DNA from: Falsiroseomonas sp051860665
Lineage (GTDB): Bacteria > Pseudomonadota > Alphaproteobacteria > Acetobacterales > Acetobacteraceae
Direction of reading: 5' to 3'
Assembly: GCF_051860665.1 (NCBI RefSeq)
Contig: NZ_JBHYDM010000001.1
Coordinates: 350,815 to 414,814 of the forward strand
DNA length: 64,000 bases
In this document: positions 26,451 through 34,884 of the stretch, one piece after another
How the letters are laid out: the number at the start of each line of letters is the position of its first letter
Position numbering within the stretch: position 1 is the first letter of the stretch
Translations under genes and position numbers: made by a program
Notes under the pieces: generated by a model
Seen by the model: the letters and a program-made list of their open reading frames with translations, nothing else
Databases searched by the model: none
What the model was told of the DNA's origin: nothing

Positions 26451-26585
26451 TCAATGGCAGGCCGCACAACTGCCGGCAGCCATGCGCCCGATCTGGCCCG
26501 GCTGCTGCTGGCCCTGCAGCAGCAGCCAGTGGCCGAGCACCGCGACGCCTGCCAGCAGCGCCAGCATCCCGATGAGCCTGAGCAT
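26451..26585 (-). CDS. 44-residue membrane mini-protein ending in CxxCH
   Basis: Small gene in the gap between the stress protein and the MFS carrier. It reads MLRLIGMLALLAGVAVLGHW as a membrane anchor (residues about 4-23), then a Gln/Gly-rich spacer, and ends AAGSCAACH immediately before TGA. CxxCH is the haem c attachment motif, here at the extreme C-terminus and, if the anchor is oriented N-in, on the periplasmic side. A GGGGAGG ribosome site lies about 8 bases before the ATG. No homologue comes to mind, and 44 residues is too short for a normal cytochrome c fold. It could bind haem or a metal, or be a chance reading frame; the start signals favour a real gene. Confidence 0.55.
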   Translation of the reverse strand: MLRLIGMLALLAGVAVLGHWLLLQGQQQPGQIGRMAAGSCAACH

Positions 26586-26593
26586 CGCCCCGC

Positions 26594-26614
26594 CCTCCCC
26601 GCGATCGGGAGAGG
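26594..26614. repeat. Hairpin element, divergent copy
   Basis: CCTCCCC, a short spacer and GGGAGAGG, just upstream of the mini-gene start. It is an imperfect member of the C-run/G-run hairpin set, and its G-rich minus strand also supplies the ribosome site of the mini-gene. Confidence 0.35.
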
Positions 26615-26659
26615 TTAACCGGCCGGGCCGCCGGCGGGCCAGTTACGACAGGGGCAGGG

Positions 26660-27877
26660 TCACCGTGGCCGCAGCGCCCAGAAGCCGAGGGAGCAGACCA
26701 GCAGTCCCGCGGCGAAAGTGGTCAGCGCCGCAGCCGGTCCGCCCCAGGCGGCCATCACGCCGGACAGCGCCTGGAAGAAGGCGGCGCCCGAGAAGAAGAA
26801 CAGGTTCGCCGCCGAAAGCGCCCGCCCCGCCTGTTCCGGCGGCACGGCGGAGCGCACGATGGAAAAGGCCAGCACCTGGAAGGAGATGACGGCGCCAAAG
26901 GCCACCAGCAGCGCCGCATCCCAGGCCACCGGCAGCACCGTGCGTCCGAGCAGCCCCGCCAGCCAGCCGCCCGGCCCGCCGCCCACGATCAGCAGGATGA
27001 AGCCGGCGCAGAGCAGGTGGCTGCCGGCCAGCAGGGCCGGCGCATGGCCGACCCGCCGCAGCACCAGGCCGGCCAGCAGCGGCCCGATGGTCAGCGCCAC
27101 GGTGCAGGCCAGCAGCACATTGCCGGCGGCGACCCGGTCCAGCCCCTTGCCCTCCATCAGCCAGGGCCCGCCCCAGAGCCCCCGCAGCCCCAGCACCGCC
27201 GCGAAGGAGGCGAAGACGAAGATCATCACGCCGCGCAGCGCCGGCTGGGCGGCCATGCGCGCCACCTCCCGCAGATCCGCCCCCAGGCTGCGCGGCGGCT
27301 GCGCCGCGGGCCGGTCCCGCGGCACCAGCAGCGCCACCAGCGGCAAAGCGAGGGCCGCGATGCCGGCACAGGCCAGGAAGCCGGCACGCCAGTCCACCGC
27401 CTCGATCAGCAGGGCCAGCGGGCTGGCCGAGAGCAGCATGCCGGTATTGCCCACCGCCTGGATCAGCCCGGACCAGACCGCGAAGCGGGAGGTGGAAAGG
27501 CCGCGCGCGGCGAAGGTGATGGGGCACATCAGCATCCCCGAGCAGCCGGCGCCGAGCACCACCTGGGCCAGCAGCATGGACCAGGGCCCGGTCGCCAGCG
27601 CGCCCAGCACCGCGCCGCAGCCCGCGACCGTCAGCAGGCCGAGCGCCACGCGCTGCACGCCGAAACGATCGAGCGCGATGCCGACCGGCAGCATCACCAC
27701 GGCGAAGGCGAGCGGGAAGGCGCCGGTGATCTGCGCCAGCGCCTCCGCCGTCAGGCCCAGGTCGCGCATCAGCACATCCGCCGCGACCGCCGGAATCGTC
27801 CGCACGGCGTTCGAAAAGACATGGCCGAGGCACAGCACCAGGATGGGCAGCGCCATCCCGGCCTGGGCGGGGGACAT
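26660..27877 (-). CDS. MFS transporter
   Basis: 405-residue major facilitator with about twelve hydrophobic segments. The loop between helices 2 and 3 carries the family signature region PVGIALDRFGVQRVALGLLT (usual GxxxDRxGRR). Substrate unknown. An ATG at 27877 is preceded directly by an in-frame GTG at 27880; either may be used. It follows the D-lactate dehydrogenase-like gene by four bases on the same strand, so transport of the hydroxy acid oxidised by that enzyme is a reasonable guess. Confidence 0.88.
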   Translation of the reverse strand: MSPAQAGMALPILVLCLGHVFSNAVRTIPAVAADVLMRDLGLTAEALAQITGAFPLAFAVVMLPVGIALDRFGVQRVALGLLTVAGCGAVLGALATGPWSMLLAQVVLGAGCSGMLMCPITFAARGLSTSRFAVWSGLIQAVGNTGMLLSASPLALLIEAVDWRAGFLACAGIAALALPLVALLVPRDRPAAQPPRSLGADLREVARMAAQPALRGVMIFVFASFAAVLGLRGLWGGPWLMEGKGLDRVAAGNVLLACTVALTIGPLLAGLVLRRVGHAPALLAGSHLLCAGFILLIVGGGPGGWLAGLLGRTVLPVAWDAALLVAFGAVISFQVLAFSIVRSAVPPEQAGRALSAANLFFFSGAAFFQALSGVMAAWGGPAAALTTFAAGLLVCSLGFWALRPR

Positions 27878-27881
27878 CACC

Positions 27882-29276
27882 TCAATTCCGGAACATCTTG
27901 CCCGGATTCATGATGCCCTTGGGGTCGAGGGCCACCTTCAGGCTGCGCATCACCGCCAGCGCCTCCGCCCCATGCTCCGTCTCCAGGAATTCGCGCTTGC
28001 CGAGGCCGATGCCGTGCTCGCCGGAGCAGGTGCCGCCCAGCGACAGGCCGCGCGCCACCACGCGCCGGTCCATGTCCCAGGCGCCTTCCAGCCCCTTCGG
28101 ATCCTCCGGGTTGTAGAGGATCATCTGGTGGAAATTGCCGTCGCCGACATGGCCCACGATGCAGGTGGTATGGCCGAGTTCGGTGGCTTCCTGCTTGGCG
28201 CCCACCAGCGCCTCCGCCAGGCGGGAGATCGGCACGCAGACATCGGTGGTCAGCGCCTTGTGGCCCGGCTTCCAGGCGACCCCCGCCCAGTAGCTGTCGT
28301 GCCGCGCCTTCCACAGCTTCGTGCGCTCGGCGGGGTCGGTCGCCCAGCGGAAGCCGGACCCGCCATTTTCCGTCGTGATCGCCTCCACCAGCTCCGCCTG
28401 TTCCTTCACCCCGGCCTCGGTGCCGTGGAATTCCAGGAACAGGGTGGGAATGGGAAGAAAGCCTTCGAGCTTGGAGAAGGCGATGGAGGCGGCCATCATG
28501 TCGTCGTCCAGCAGCTCGATCCGCGCCACGGGGATGCCCAGCTGCATCACCTGGATGGTGCTCTCCACCGCGCCGGCCAGCGTTGGGAATTGCACCACGG
28601 CCGAGCTCATCGCCTCCGGGATGCCGTGCAGCCGCAGGCGGATCTTGGTGACGACGCCGAGCGTGCCCTCGCTGCCGATGAACAGCCGCGTCAGGTCGTA
28701 GCCATTGGCCGCCTTGCGGGTGCGGCCGCCGGTGGTGATCACCCTTCCATCCGCCAGCACCACCTCCAGCCCGAGCGTATTTTCGCGAATGGTACCGTAG
28801 CGGACGGCGTTCGTGCCGCTGGCCCGCGTGGCGACCATGCCGCCCAGCGTGCAATGGCTGCCCGGGTCCACCGGGAAGAACAGGCCCTTGTCCCGCAGAT
28901 ACTCGTTCAGCTGCTGGCGGGTGACGCCGGGCTCCAGCAGGCAGTCCATGTCCTGCTCGTTGACCTCGAGAATCGCGGTCATGCGCGAGAGGTCGAGGCT
29001 GATGCCGGCACGCACGGGGTTCACATGCCCCTCCAGGCTGGTGCCGGCGCCGAAGGGCACCACGGGCACGCCGTGCTGGTGGCACAGCGCCAGAAGCTGG
29101 CTGACCTCCTCGGTCGTCTCCACGAAGGCAACGGCATCCGGCAGGGTCGGCGTGGAGCTGTCCTCGCCATGGCTGTGCTGCTCGCGCAGCGCCGCATTTG
29201 TGGTGATGCGGTCGCCGAGGAACTGGCTGGCGGCGGCGATGACGGCGTCCACGGGGCGGGGGGAGAAGGTGTTCAT
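27882..29276 (-). CDS. FAD-binding oxidase, D-lactate/glycolate dehydrogenase type
   Basis: 464-residue flavoprotein of the GlcD/DLD family oxidising D-2-hydroxy acids. FAD-binding PCMH domain: VPVVPFGAGTSLEGHVNPVR, then DPGSHCTLGGMVATRASGTN and LFIGSEGTLGVVTKIRLRLH. The C-terminal cap has IVGHVGDGNFHQMI with the metal/substrate His, and GEHGIGLGKREFLE. These residues are typical of active enzymes. It probably acts on D-lactate or a related acid at the inner membrane face. It lies upstream of the MFS carrier and is divergent from the LpoB-like operon. Confidence 0.92.
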   Translation of the reverse strand: MNTFSPRPVDAVIAAASQFLGDRITTNAALREQHSHGEDSSTPTLPDAVAFVETTEEVSQLLALCHQHGVPVVPFGAGTSLEGHVNPVRAGISLDLSRMTAILEVNEQDMDCLLEPGVTRQQLNEYLRDKGLFFPVDPGSHCTLGGMVATRASGTNAVRYGTIRENTLGLEVVLADGRVITTGGRTRKAANGYDLTRLFIGSEGTLGVVTKIRLRLHGIPEAMSSAVVQFPTLAGAVESTIQVMQLGIPVARIELLDDDMMAASIAFSKLEGFLPIPTLFLEFHGTEAGVKEQAELVEAITTENGGSGFRWATDPAERTKLWKARHDSYWAGVAWKPGHKALTTDVCVPISRLAEALVGAKQEATELGHTTCIVGHVGDGNFHQMILYNPEDPKGLEGAWDMDRRVVARGLSLGGTCSGEHGIGLGKREFLETEHGAEALAVMRSLKVALDPKGIMNPGKMFRN

Positions 29277-29432
29277 GGGGCGATGGTATGGCAGGGGCCC
29301 CGTGCTGGGCTAGGGCCTGGGGACCGCGATGGGGCCGCAGCCCAACTGTTCCTAATCTCCAGGGCCCGACTTCGCCGCGGCGCCCAAACGGCGCCGAGGC
29401 GGCGATCAGAATTTGTAACCGCCTGCCTACAG

Positions 29433-29460
29433 TTGACTCGAGCCTTTAATGCAATATTCT
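29433..29460 (+). promoter_or_regulatory. Sigma70-type promoter of the lipoprotein operon
   Basis: TTGACT at 29433-29438, a 16-base spacer, and TATTCT at 29455-29460, within the most AT-rich stretch of this gap. Initiation near 29467 would leave a short leader with AGGA at 29477-29480 before the GTG start at 29490. Confidence 0.65.
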
Positions 29461-29489
29461 TAATTGAGAACAATTTAGGATCGAATCTT

Positions 29490-30173
29490 GTGATCCCCGC
29501 GTCTTCTGTCCGCATCGCCGGTAACTCTCTCGCGCCGGGACGGCCCTCGCGCAACCGCCTTCCCCTCGCGGCCGCGCTCCTGGCCCTGCTGGCTGGCTGC
29601 GCCCCCATGCCACCGAATGTCGGCGGCGTCGCAACCACGGAACTCGACCCCTCGACCCGCGGCCCCGTCAGCGGCGTCGGGATCGAGAGCCAGGACATCC
29701 TGGCGATGACCGACCAGATGATGCGCGACATGCTGCAGAACCCCCTGCTGGCCAATCCCGCACGGCCGCCGCAGGTGATCGTCGATGCACAGTACTTCCA
29801 GAACCTCTCCTCACAGCGGCTGAACGTCAACGCGATCACGGACCGGCTTCGCATCGGCCTGTCGCGTGCGGCGCAGGGGCGGATGGTCTTCGTCTCGCGC
29901 GAAAGCTTCGGGGTGGTGGCCGATGAGCGCGCCATGCGCCGTGGCGGCCGCGTCGATGTCGGGACCTTGGGCCTGACGCGGGCCCAGGCGGGCGGCGATT
30001 TCCGCCTCGTCGGCCGGCTGAATTCGCTCGACCAGCGCAATCCGCGGACCGGCATGGTGCAGCGCTACAACCAGGTCACCTTCGAGATGATCGACCTGGA
30101 GCGCGGCGTCATCGTCTGGTCCGGACTCTACGAATTCGCCCGCGCCGCCGCCGACGACATCCTCTATCGCTGA
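29490..30173 (+). CDS. LpoB-like lipoprotein
   Basis: 227-residue outer-membrane lipoprotein of the LpoB (penicillin-binding protein activator) family. After a long N-region the lipobox is LLALLAGCAP. The folded part resembles LpoB: SQDILAMTDQMMRDMLQNPL, QVIVDAQYFQNLSSQRLNV, GRMVFVSRESFGVV, and at the end FEMIDLERGVIVWSGLYEF. In E. coli LpoB reaches through peptidoglycan to switch on PBP1B. The GTG start at 29490 has AGGA nine bases upstream; the huge frame reaching further upstream is antisense to other genes. First of four envelope genes on this strand. Confidence 0.85.
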   Translation: MIPASSVRIAGNSLAPGRPSRNRLPLAAALLALLAGCAPMPPNVGGVATTELDPSTRGPVSGVGIESQDILAMTDQMMRDMLQNPLLANPARPPQVIVDAQYFQNLSSQRLNVNAITDRLRIGLSRAAQGRMVFVSRESFGVVADERAMRRGGRVDVGTLGLTRAQAGGDFRLVGRLNSLDQRNPRTGMVQRYNQVTFEMIDLERGVIVWSGLYEFARAAADDILYR

Positions 30174-30195
30174 CAAGCGCGGGAACACGAAAAGA

Positions 30196-31500
30196 ATGCA
30201 CAACAGCATCGCCCTGCGCTCGGCCAGCCTCGTGGCGGCCAGCGCGCTCCTGCTCACCGCCTGCGTGGCGCAGCAGCAACGTCCCGTCGTCAGCGCCCAG
30301 GCCATCGACAGCTTCGTGGCGGACCATCCGCCGGAGCTGCGCCGGCTGAGCCGGCAGGTGCCCATCCAGGGCGACCAGCACCGCGCCCTGAACCAGATGC
30401 GCAGCGGCCTCGCCGCGCTCGACCTCGGCCGGCTGGACCTGGCGGCCGCCAGCTTCGACGACGCGCTGCAGATCATCGAGGCGATCTACGCCGACAATCC
30501 GGCGGCGGAGCGCGCGCGGTCCGTCTGGTATGCCGAGAGCACCAAGGACTTCAAGGGCGAACCCTATGAACGGGCGATGGCCTATTACTACCGGGGCCTC
30601 ATCTACCTGATGCAGGGCGACTACCAGAACGCCCGCGCCTCCTTCCGCGGCGGCCTGCTGCAGGACACCTTCATGGAGGAGAATACGCGCATGGCGTCCG
30701 ATTTCGGCGCCATGGCCTTCCTGGAAGGCTGGGCGGCCCGCTGCGCCGCCTTCGATCGCCAGACGGTCGAGGCCTCCTTCACCGAGGCGCGGAGCCGCAA
30801 CGCCAATCTCCCGGAGCCGCCTGCCGAAAACAACATGCTGCTGATCTTCGAAGCCGGCACGGGTCCGAACAAGGGCACCGCCGGCTCGCGCAGGGAGCTT
30901 CTCAGCTACAGCCGCGGCAGCGTCCCCGCCCTCGCGCGCGCCAGCTTCCAGCTCGGCCCGACCAGCATCGCCGCCGCACCCGCCGAGGACCTGTTCTACC
31001 AGGCCGCAACGCGCGCGGGCCGCTGGGTCGACCTGATCAATCAGGGCAAGGTCGTCTACCAGACCAACACGGCCTTTGCCGGCGGTGCGGCGACCGCAGT
31101 GGGTGCGGGCCTCCTGGCGGCCTCTGCCTTCCAGGGCAACCACCAGGCGCAGACCAATATGGCCGCCGCCGGCGCGGCCGTGATGCTGGTGGGCCTGATC
31201 GCCCAGGCTGCCGCCGAATCCATGAAGACCGAGGCCGATGCACGGTTCTGGGACAATCTGCCCGCGAACCTGCTCTTCGGCACGGCGCCGCGCCCAATGA
31301 CCCGCCCCACCACGAGACGTGGCCCGCAGCCCGCGCCCGTGCCGGCACCGACAACCGTCCAGGCCAGCTTCGAGCGGGGCGGCCGACCGATGCAGCGGGA
31401 GTTGGCGGTGCGCACCGCCGGGGCCTGCTCGATCGCCTGGGGCCGCGAGGTTCCGGCGCTCTCGGTGCCCGATACGGCGCCCTACACGCTTGCCCGTTGA
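30196..31500 (+). CDS. COG3014-like lipoprotein with TPR-like helices
   Basis: 434-residue lipoprotein: lipobox ALLLTACVAQ. Residues about 60-200 are helical with TPR-like repeats (ALNQMRSGLAALDLGRLDLA, YYYRGLIYLMQGDYQNARAS). The region around residue 210 (PEPPAENNMLLIFEAGTGPN) matches the COG3014 family of proteins that occur next to LpoB genes. A hydrophobic Gly/Ala-rich segment lies near residue 300 (GAGLLAASAFQGN...AAGAAVMLVGLIAQA). Function unknown; the context suggests peptidoglycan or envelope maintenance. It lies 22 bases after the LpoB-like gene. Confidence 0.8.
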   Translation: MHNSIALRSASLVAASALLLTACVAQQQRPVVSAQAIDSFVADHPPELRRLSRQVPIQGDQHRALNQMRSGLAALDLGRLDLAAASFDDALQIIEAIYADNPAAERARSVWYAESTKDFKGEPYERAMAYYYRGLIYLMQGDYQNARASFRGGLLQDTFMEENTRMASDFGAMAFLEGWAARCAAFDRQTVEASFTEARSRNANLPEPPAENNMLLIFEAGTGPNKGTAGSRRELLSYSRGSVPALARASFQLGPTSIAAAPAEDLFYQAATRAGRWVDLINQGKVVYQTNTAFAGGAATAVGAGLLAASAFQGNHQAQTNMAAAGAAVMLVGLIAQAAAESMKTEADARFWDNLPANLLFGTAPRPMTRPTTRRGPQPAPVPAPTTVQASFERGGRPMQRELAVRTAGACSIAWGREVPALSVPDTAPYTLAR

Positions 31501-31519
31501 ACCGGAGAAGGACGGCGCC

Positions 31520-31993
31520 ATGCCACGCGTGATGCGGCAGATCTCCCTCGGCGCGGCGCTGCTCGGGCTTGCCGCCTGTGCCAACCAGCCGCCACCGCCG
31601 CCGCAGATCTGCGAGGCACCGGCCTTCCACAATGCCGAGGCGGCGCTGGGCCGCGGCACCGCGCCCGCCTTCCCGCAATCCGCCACCGCCATCGACCGGC
31701 GCGGCGTGCGCATGGTCGATGACGCAAACAACCTGGTCCATGTCGAGGAGCTTCGCAGCGGGCGCCGGCCGAACGGCAGCGTCGAGGTGGCGGTCCGGCT
31801 GCTGAACTGCAGCGCCTTTCCGGTGCAGATCGAGGGCGCGATCCAGTTCCTTGATGCGGCGGGGGCGCAGACGGAGCCGCCCAGCGTCTGGAAGCGCGTC
31901 TTTCTGCCGCCGCGCAGCAGCCGCGACTTTTCGGAGATCTCGACCAATGCCCGGGCCGCGGCCTTCACCATCGATATCCGCAGGGGCAGCTGA
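31520..31993 (+). CDS. YcfL-like lipoprotein
   Basis: 157-residue lipoprotein: lipobox LLGLAACANQ. The C-terminal beta-sandwich region (VEVAVRLLNCSAFPVQIEGA, then FLPPRSSRDFSEIST) resembles YcfL/DUF1425, a protein encoded beside lpoB in E. coli. The ATG at 31520 has AAGGA seven bases upstream, which decides the start. The neighbours on both sides fit the same envelope operon. Confidence 0.72.
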   Translation: MPRVMRQISLGAALLGLAACANQPPPPPQICEAPAFHNAEAALGRGTAPAFPQSATAIDRRGVRMVDDANNLVHVEELRSGRRPNGSVEVAVRLLNCSAFPVQIEGAIQFLDAAGAQTEPPSVWKRVFLPPRSSRDFSEISTNARAAAFTIDIRRGS

Positions 31994-31994
31994 C

Positions 31995-32927
31995 ATGACC
32001 TTGGCAATCCGCTCCTCCGCCCCACCGGCCCTGGCGCTGGCCGCCCTGCTGCTCCTGGCCTCGGCGGGCCCCGGCGCGGCGCAGGACCAGCCCCGCATCG
32101 GCCAGGACGGCTTCCGCCAGGGCGTCCCCGGCGTGCTGAGCCCGCCACGGCCGCCACGCCCGCCGCAGCCGGCGCCCGAGACCCCCTTTGCCAGCGCCTA
32201 TCGCCGCGCCGGCAGCCCGCGGCTGATCCTGTTCTTCAACCGCGACATCTCCGCCATTCCGACGAGCGAAGCGCGTGTGCAGCGCCGCGACATCGCGACC
32301 CTTGAGCGCGACGGCCGGCTGACGCTGCGTGAACAGGCCCCCGCCGCGCCGGCCACCACAGTCGAACGGCCACCCCTGGGCCAGAGCAAGTCCACGCTGG
32401 AGGTGCAGGCCCAGCCTGATGCCACAGCCCCCGGCGAGACGGGGCCGCGGCAGGTCGAGGTGGGGGAGCGCCTGCGCCTGCAGAGCGAACGCCGCACGGA
32501 AGTGACCGTCGAACGCCAGGCCTTTGGCGCGCGCAACGCGCCAATGGACGAGGGCAGCCAATGGCTGTTCGAGACCGGCTTCACGCGGCGCCTGGCGACC
32601 GAGCGGGTGCGGATGGTGGACCGCGCCACGGCGCTGCGGATTTCCACCGCGGCCCGCAGCGTCCTTGATCCGCAGCAGCTGGAGACCGCGGCGATCCGGG
32701 AGCATGCGGAGGTGGTGGTGCTGGTGCGCGCCGCGCCGATGCAGGCGGCGCCGGGCGGCTCGATCTACCGGGTCACGGCGGTCGACCTGCGGCGCGGCAC
32801 GATCCTGGCCGATGAGGTGATCACGCCGCCCGCCGTCGAGCCGGGCCAGCTTGCGGCCTCCAGCGGGGATCTGGCCGCCGCCGCCTTGATGCTGCAGCTG
32901 CAGAGCGAATGGTCCCCGCCGCGCTGA
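31995..32927 (+). CDS. Secreted protein of unknown function, CsgG/LpoB-like fold possible
   Basis: 310-residue exported protein. A signal peptide ends at SAGPGAAQDQ; a Pro-rich linker follows, then a domain starting AYRRAGSPRLILFFNRDISA. The middle (about 90-170) is polar and probably disordered. The C-terminal domain reads FETGFTRRLATERVRMVDRA, then AEVVVLVRAAPM and YRVTAVDLRRGTILADEVI. This order (variable N-part, then a nucleotide-binding-like alpha/beta set with a late strand describing itself by type) recalls CsgG/LpoB-type proteins, but I cannot name the family. The start follows the previous stop by two bases, so it is the last gene of the envelope operon. Confidence 0.65.
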   Translation: MTLAIRSSAPPALALAALLLLASAGPGAAQDQPRIGQDGFRQGVPGVLSPPRPPRPPQPAPETPFASAYRRAGSPRLILFFNRDISAIPTSEARVQRRDIATLERDGRLTLREQAPAAPATTVERPPLGQSKSTLEVQAQPDATAPGETGPRQVEVGERLRLQSERRTEVTVERQAFGARNAPMDEGSQWLFETGFTRRLATERVRMVDRATALRISTAARSVLDPQQLETAAIREHAEVVVLVRAAPMQAAPGGSIYRVTAVDLRRGTILADEVITPPAVEPGQLAASSGDLAAAALMLQLQSEWSPPR

Positions 32928-33011
32928 ACCGCCCCCCCCCGCGTTGACGCCTTTCACCCCCGGGCCTAGCGTTCCAGTCATCATACAACCACCCTCGGGG
33001 GAACGTAGAAG

Positions 33012-33767
33012 ATGGCAAACGGCGTCAAGGCGGCCTGGGCGGCAGGCAAGCCCGTGGTGAACGGGTGGCTGGCCATCCCGCATGGCTTCACGGCCGAAGT
33101 CATGGCCCAGGCCGGCTGGGACAGCCTGACCGTGGATATCCAGCACGGCGTGCAGGACTACATGTCCATGGTCGCCTGCTTCCAGGGCATGCAGCCGCAT
33201 GGCGTCACGCCGATGGTCCGGGTGCCCTGGAACGAGCCGGGCATCATCGGCAAGGTGCTGGATGGCGGCGCCAAGGGCGTGATCTGCCCGATGGTGAACA
33301 CCGAATCCGAGGCCCGCGCCCTGGTCTCCTACTGCCGCTACCCCCCGAAGGGCGCCCGCAGCTTCGGCCCGATCCGCTCCGGCATCTACGGCGCCGCGGC
33401 GGATACCAATGCGGCGAATGACGATGTGCTGGTCATCCCGATGATCGAGACCAAGACGGCGCTCGACAATCTGGAAGCCATCGTCAATGTCCCCGGCGTG
33501 GATGCGATCTATATCGGCCCCTCCGACCTCAGCCTCTCGCTCGGCATGGCGCCGCTGCAGGATCGGCGGGAGCCGGAATTCCTGGCCGTGCTGGACAAGA
33601 TCCGCACCACCGCCCAGGCGGCCGGCGTGAAGGTCGGCATCCACACCATGACGGGCCAGTACTCGAAGGAGATGTTCGAGCGCGGCTTCAACCTGGCCAC
33701 CATCATGAACGACAGCGGCTTGATGCTGACCGCCGCCCGCGCCCAGGTCGCCGTCGCCCGCGGCTGA
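33012..33767 (+). CDS. HpcH/HpaI aldolase family protein
   Basis: 251-residue class II pyruvate aldolase that cleaves or forms 2-keto-3-deoxy sugar acids or 4-hydroxy-2-oxo acids. Visible active-site elements: the base His in LTVDIQHGVQD, the pyruvate-binding Arg in TPMVRVPWNEPG, the metal Glu in IPMIETKTAL and metal Asp in IYIGPSDLSLSLG. GGGGGA lies a few bases before the start. A possible weak -35 TTGACG is at 32944. The gene stands alone; its 3' end faces the galectin-like gene, whose open frame runs on antisense through it. Confidence 0.9.
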   Translation: MANGVKAAWAAGKPVVNGWLAIPHGFTAEVMAQAGWDSLTVDIQHGVQDYMSMVACFQGMQPHGVTPMVRVPWNEPGIIGKVLDGGAKGVICPMVNTESEARALVSYCRYPPKGARSFGPIRSGIYGAAADTNAANDDVLVIPMIETKTALDNLEAIVNVPGVDAIYIGPSDLSLSLGMAPLQDRREPEFLAVLDKIRTTAQAAGVKVGIHTMTGQYSKEMFERGFNLATIMNDSGLMLTAARAQVAVARG

Positions 33768-33776
33768 GCGGACCAG

Positions 33777-34613
33777 TCCTCTCCCCCTGGGGGGGAGCGG
33801 CGCCCGGGCTCTGCCGCGCGGCGCGGCCGCGGCCAGGCGGGCCAGTTGCGGCGCCGGCGCCGCGCCCGGCTGCGGCGCCTCCGGCCGCAGGCGCCGGGTC
33901 AGGAACCAGGGGCTGTGCTGCAGCAGCGTCCCGCCCACCCGCGCCTCCACCACCAGGTCCTGGCCCTCGGCCAGGTCCAGCGGCGGGTCGAAGCGGTGGG
34001 TGAAGCCGCGATGGGCAAGCTCCGGCCGGGCGCGGCGCAGCCCGGCATGGCCGCGATCGGCCAGCACCTGCGCCACCGCCCGCCCATTCACCAGCAGCTC
34101 CACCGCGACGGGCGCCGCCGGCCGCCGCGCATCGAAGGCCCAGCCGCGCACCCCGGCGGCCCCGGCGAAGGTCAGCGCGCCCACCGGCGCCTCCGCCGCG
34201 AGGGGCGGGACGGCGGGCGCCGAGGGGGCGGCAGGCGAGGCCTCGCTCCGGCTGAAGCTGATGCTGTCGTCGAACAGGATCTGCTCGGCGTCCTTCAGCT
34301 CGATGTCGCGGTCGAAATCGGCCTGGCCGCCTTCCTCCAGGCTGACCCGCGCGCCGAATTCCTGGAAGCGGAGCGACAGGGCCAGGCTCTCCCCCGCCGC
34401 TGCGGGGAAGGGCAGCACGGTCTCGGCCCGCCAATGGCCCAGCGCCTTGTCGTTCAGCACCAGCCGCTGCCGCGCCTTGTCGAGGCGGAGATGCAGGATG
34501 CTGGTGCCGCGCCAGACATAGTCGATGGTGGGCGAGGCATGGCCGCCGGTGCGGGAGACGCGGAAGCTGTGGCGCTCGCCCACCTCGATCGGCTTCGCGA
34601 GGGTGATCTTCAT
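33777..34613 (-). CDS. Galectin-like protein A, 3' end unclear
   Basis: About 280 codons are supported. Residues 38-100 carry a galectin-like pattern: H41, N54, W61 and E64 in ILHLRLDKARQRLVLNDKAL and GHWRAETVLPF, with the same N-to-W-to-E spacing as animal galectins; the Arg after Glu is Val. Residues about 150-265 form the domain shared with the genes at 34885 and 39350 (GWAFDARRP...VAVELLVNGR...HSPWFLTR). After the domain no stop codon is seen; the frame stays open antisense through the aldolase gene to 31965. A natural overlap or an indel at the G7 run near 33790 could explain this. Divergent from protein B. Confidence 0.6.
33781..33797. repeat. Hairpin element at the end of the aldolase gene
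   Basis: CTCCCCC-TGG-GGGGGAG, another C-run/G-run hairpin between convergent genes. The 7-base G run makes this a likely spot for replication or sequencing slippage, relevant to the missing stop of protein A. Confidence 0.45.
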
Positions 34614-34711
34614 CCTGGTCGGTCCGGAAGCTGGGGCGCTGCGGCTGCGATACGATCTAGACCACAGCTCGGCCGCGCCTGTCCATCGGCCCTGGCCCCG
34701 GCGGCCTGACG

Positions 34712-34739
34712 TTGACCGGAAGCGGCCTTCTCCTGTAAC
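34712..34739 (+). promoter_or_regulatory. Possible promoter for protein B
   Basis: TTGACC at 34712, a 16-base spacer and TGTAAC at 34734, in the 271-base divergent gap between proteins A and B. The -35 box is good and the -10 box weak. Confidence 0.3.
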
Positions 34740-34884
34740 CGCCGAGCCCTAGGCTTGACCAGGCCTCCTGCTCCGGGTCTCAGCCCGCCACCCACGGGCC
34801 AGGGCCTTGCGGGCGGGATCCGCGGAGGCCATCCCGGGGTGATGGGGCCGGTCCCTGGTCCGCGATGCGCAGGAGAGACTTCGT

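Noticed and set aside
31965..33767. C-terminal 600-codon extension of protein A
   Set aside because: It is antisense to the aldolase and the neighbouring secreted protein, and paralogues B and C end soon after the shared domain.
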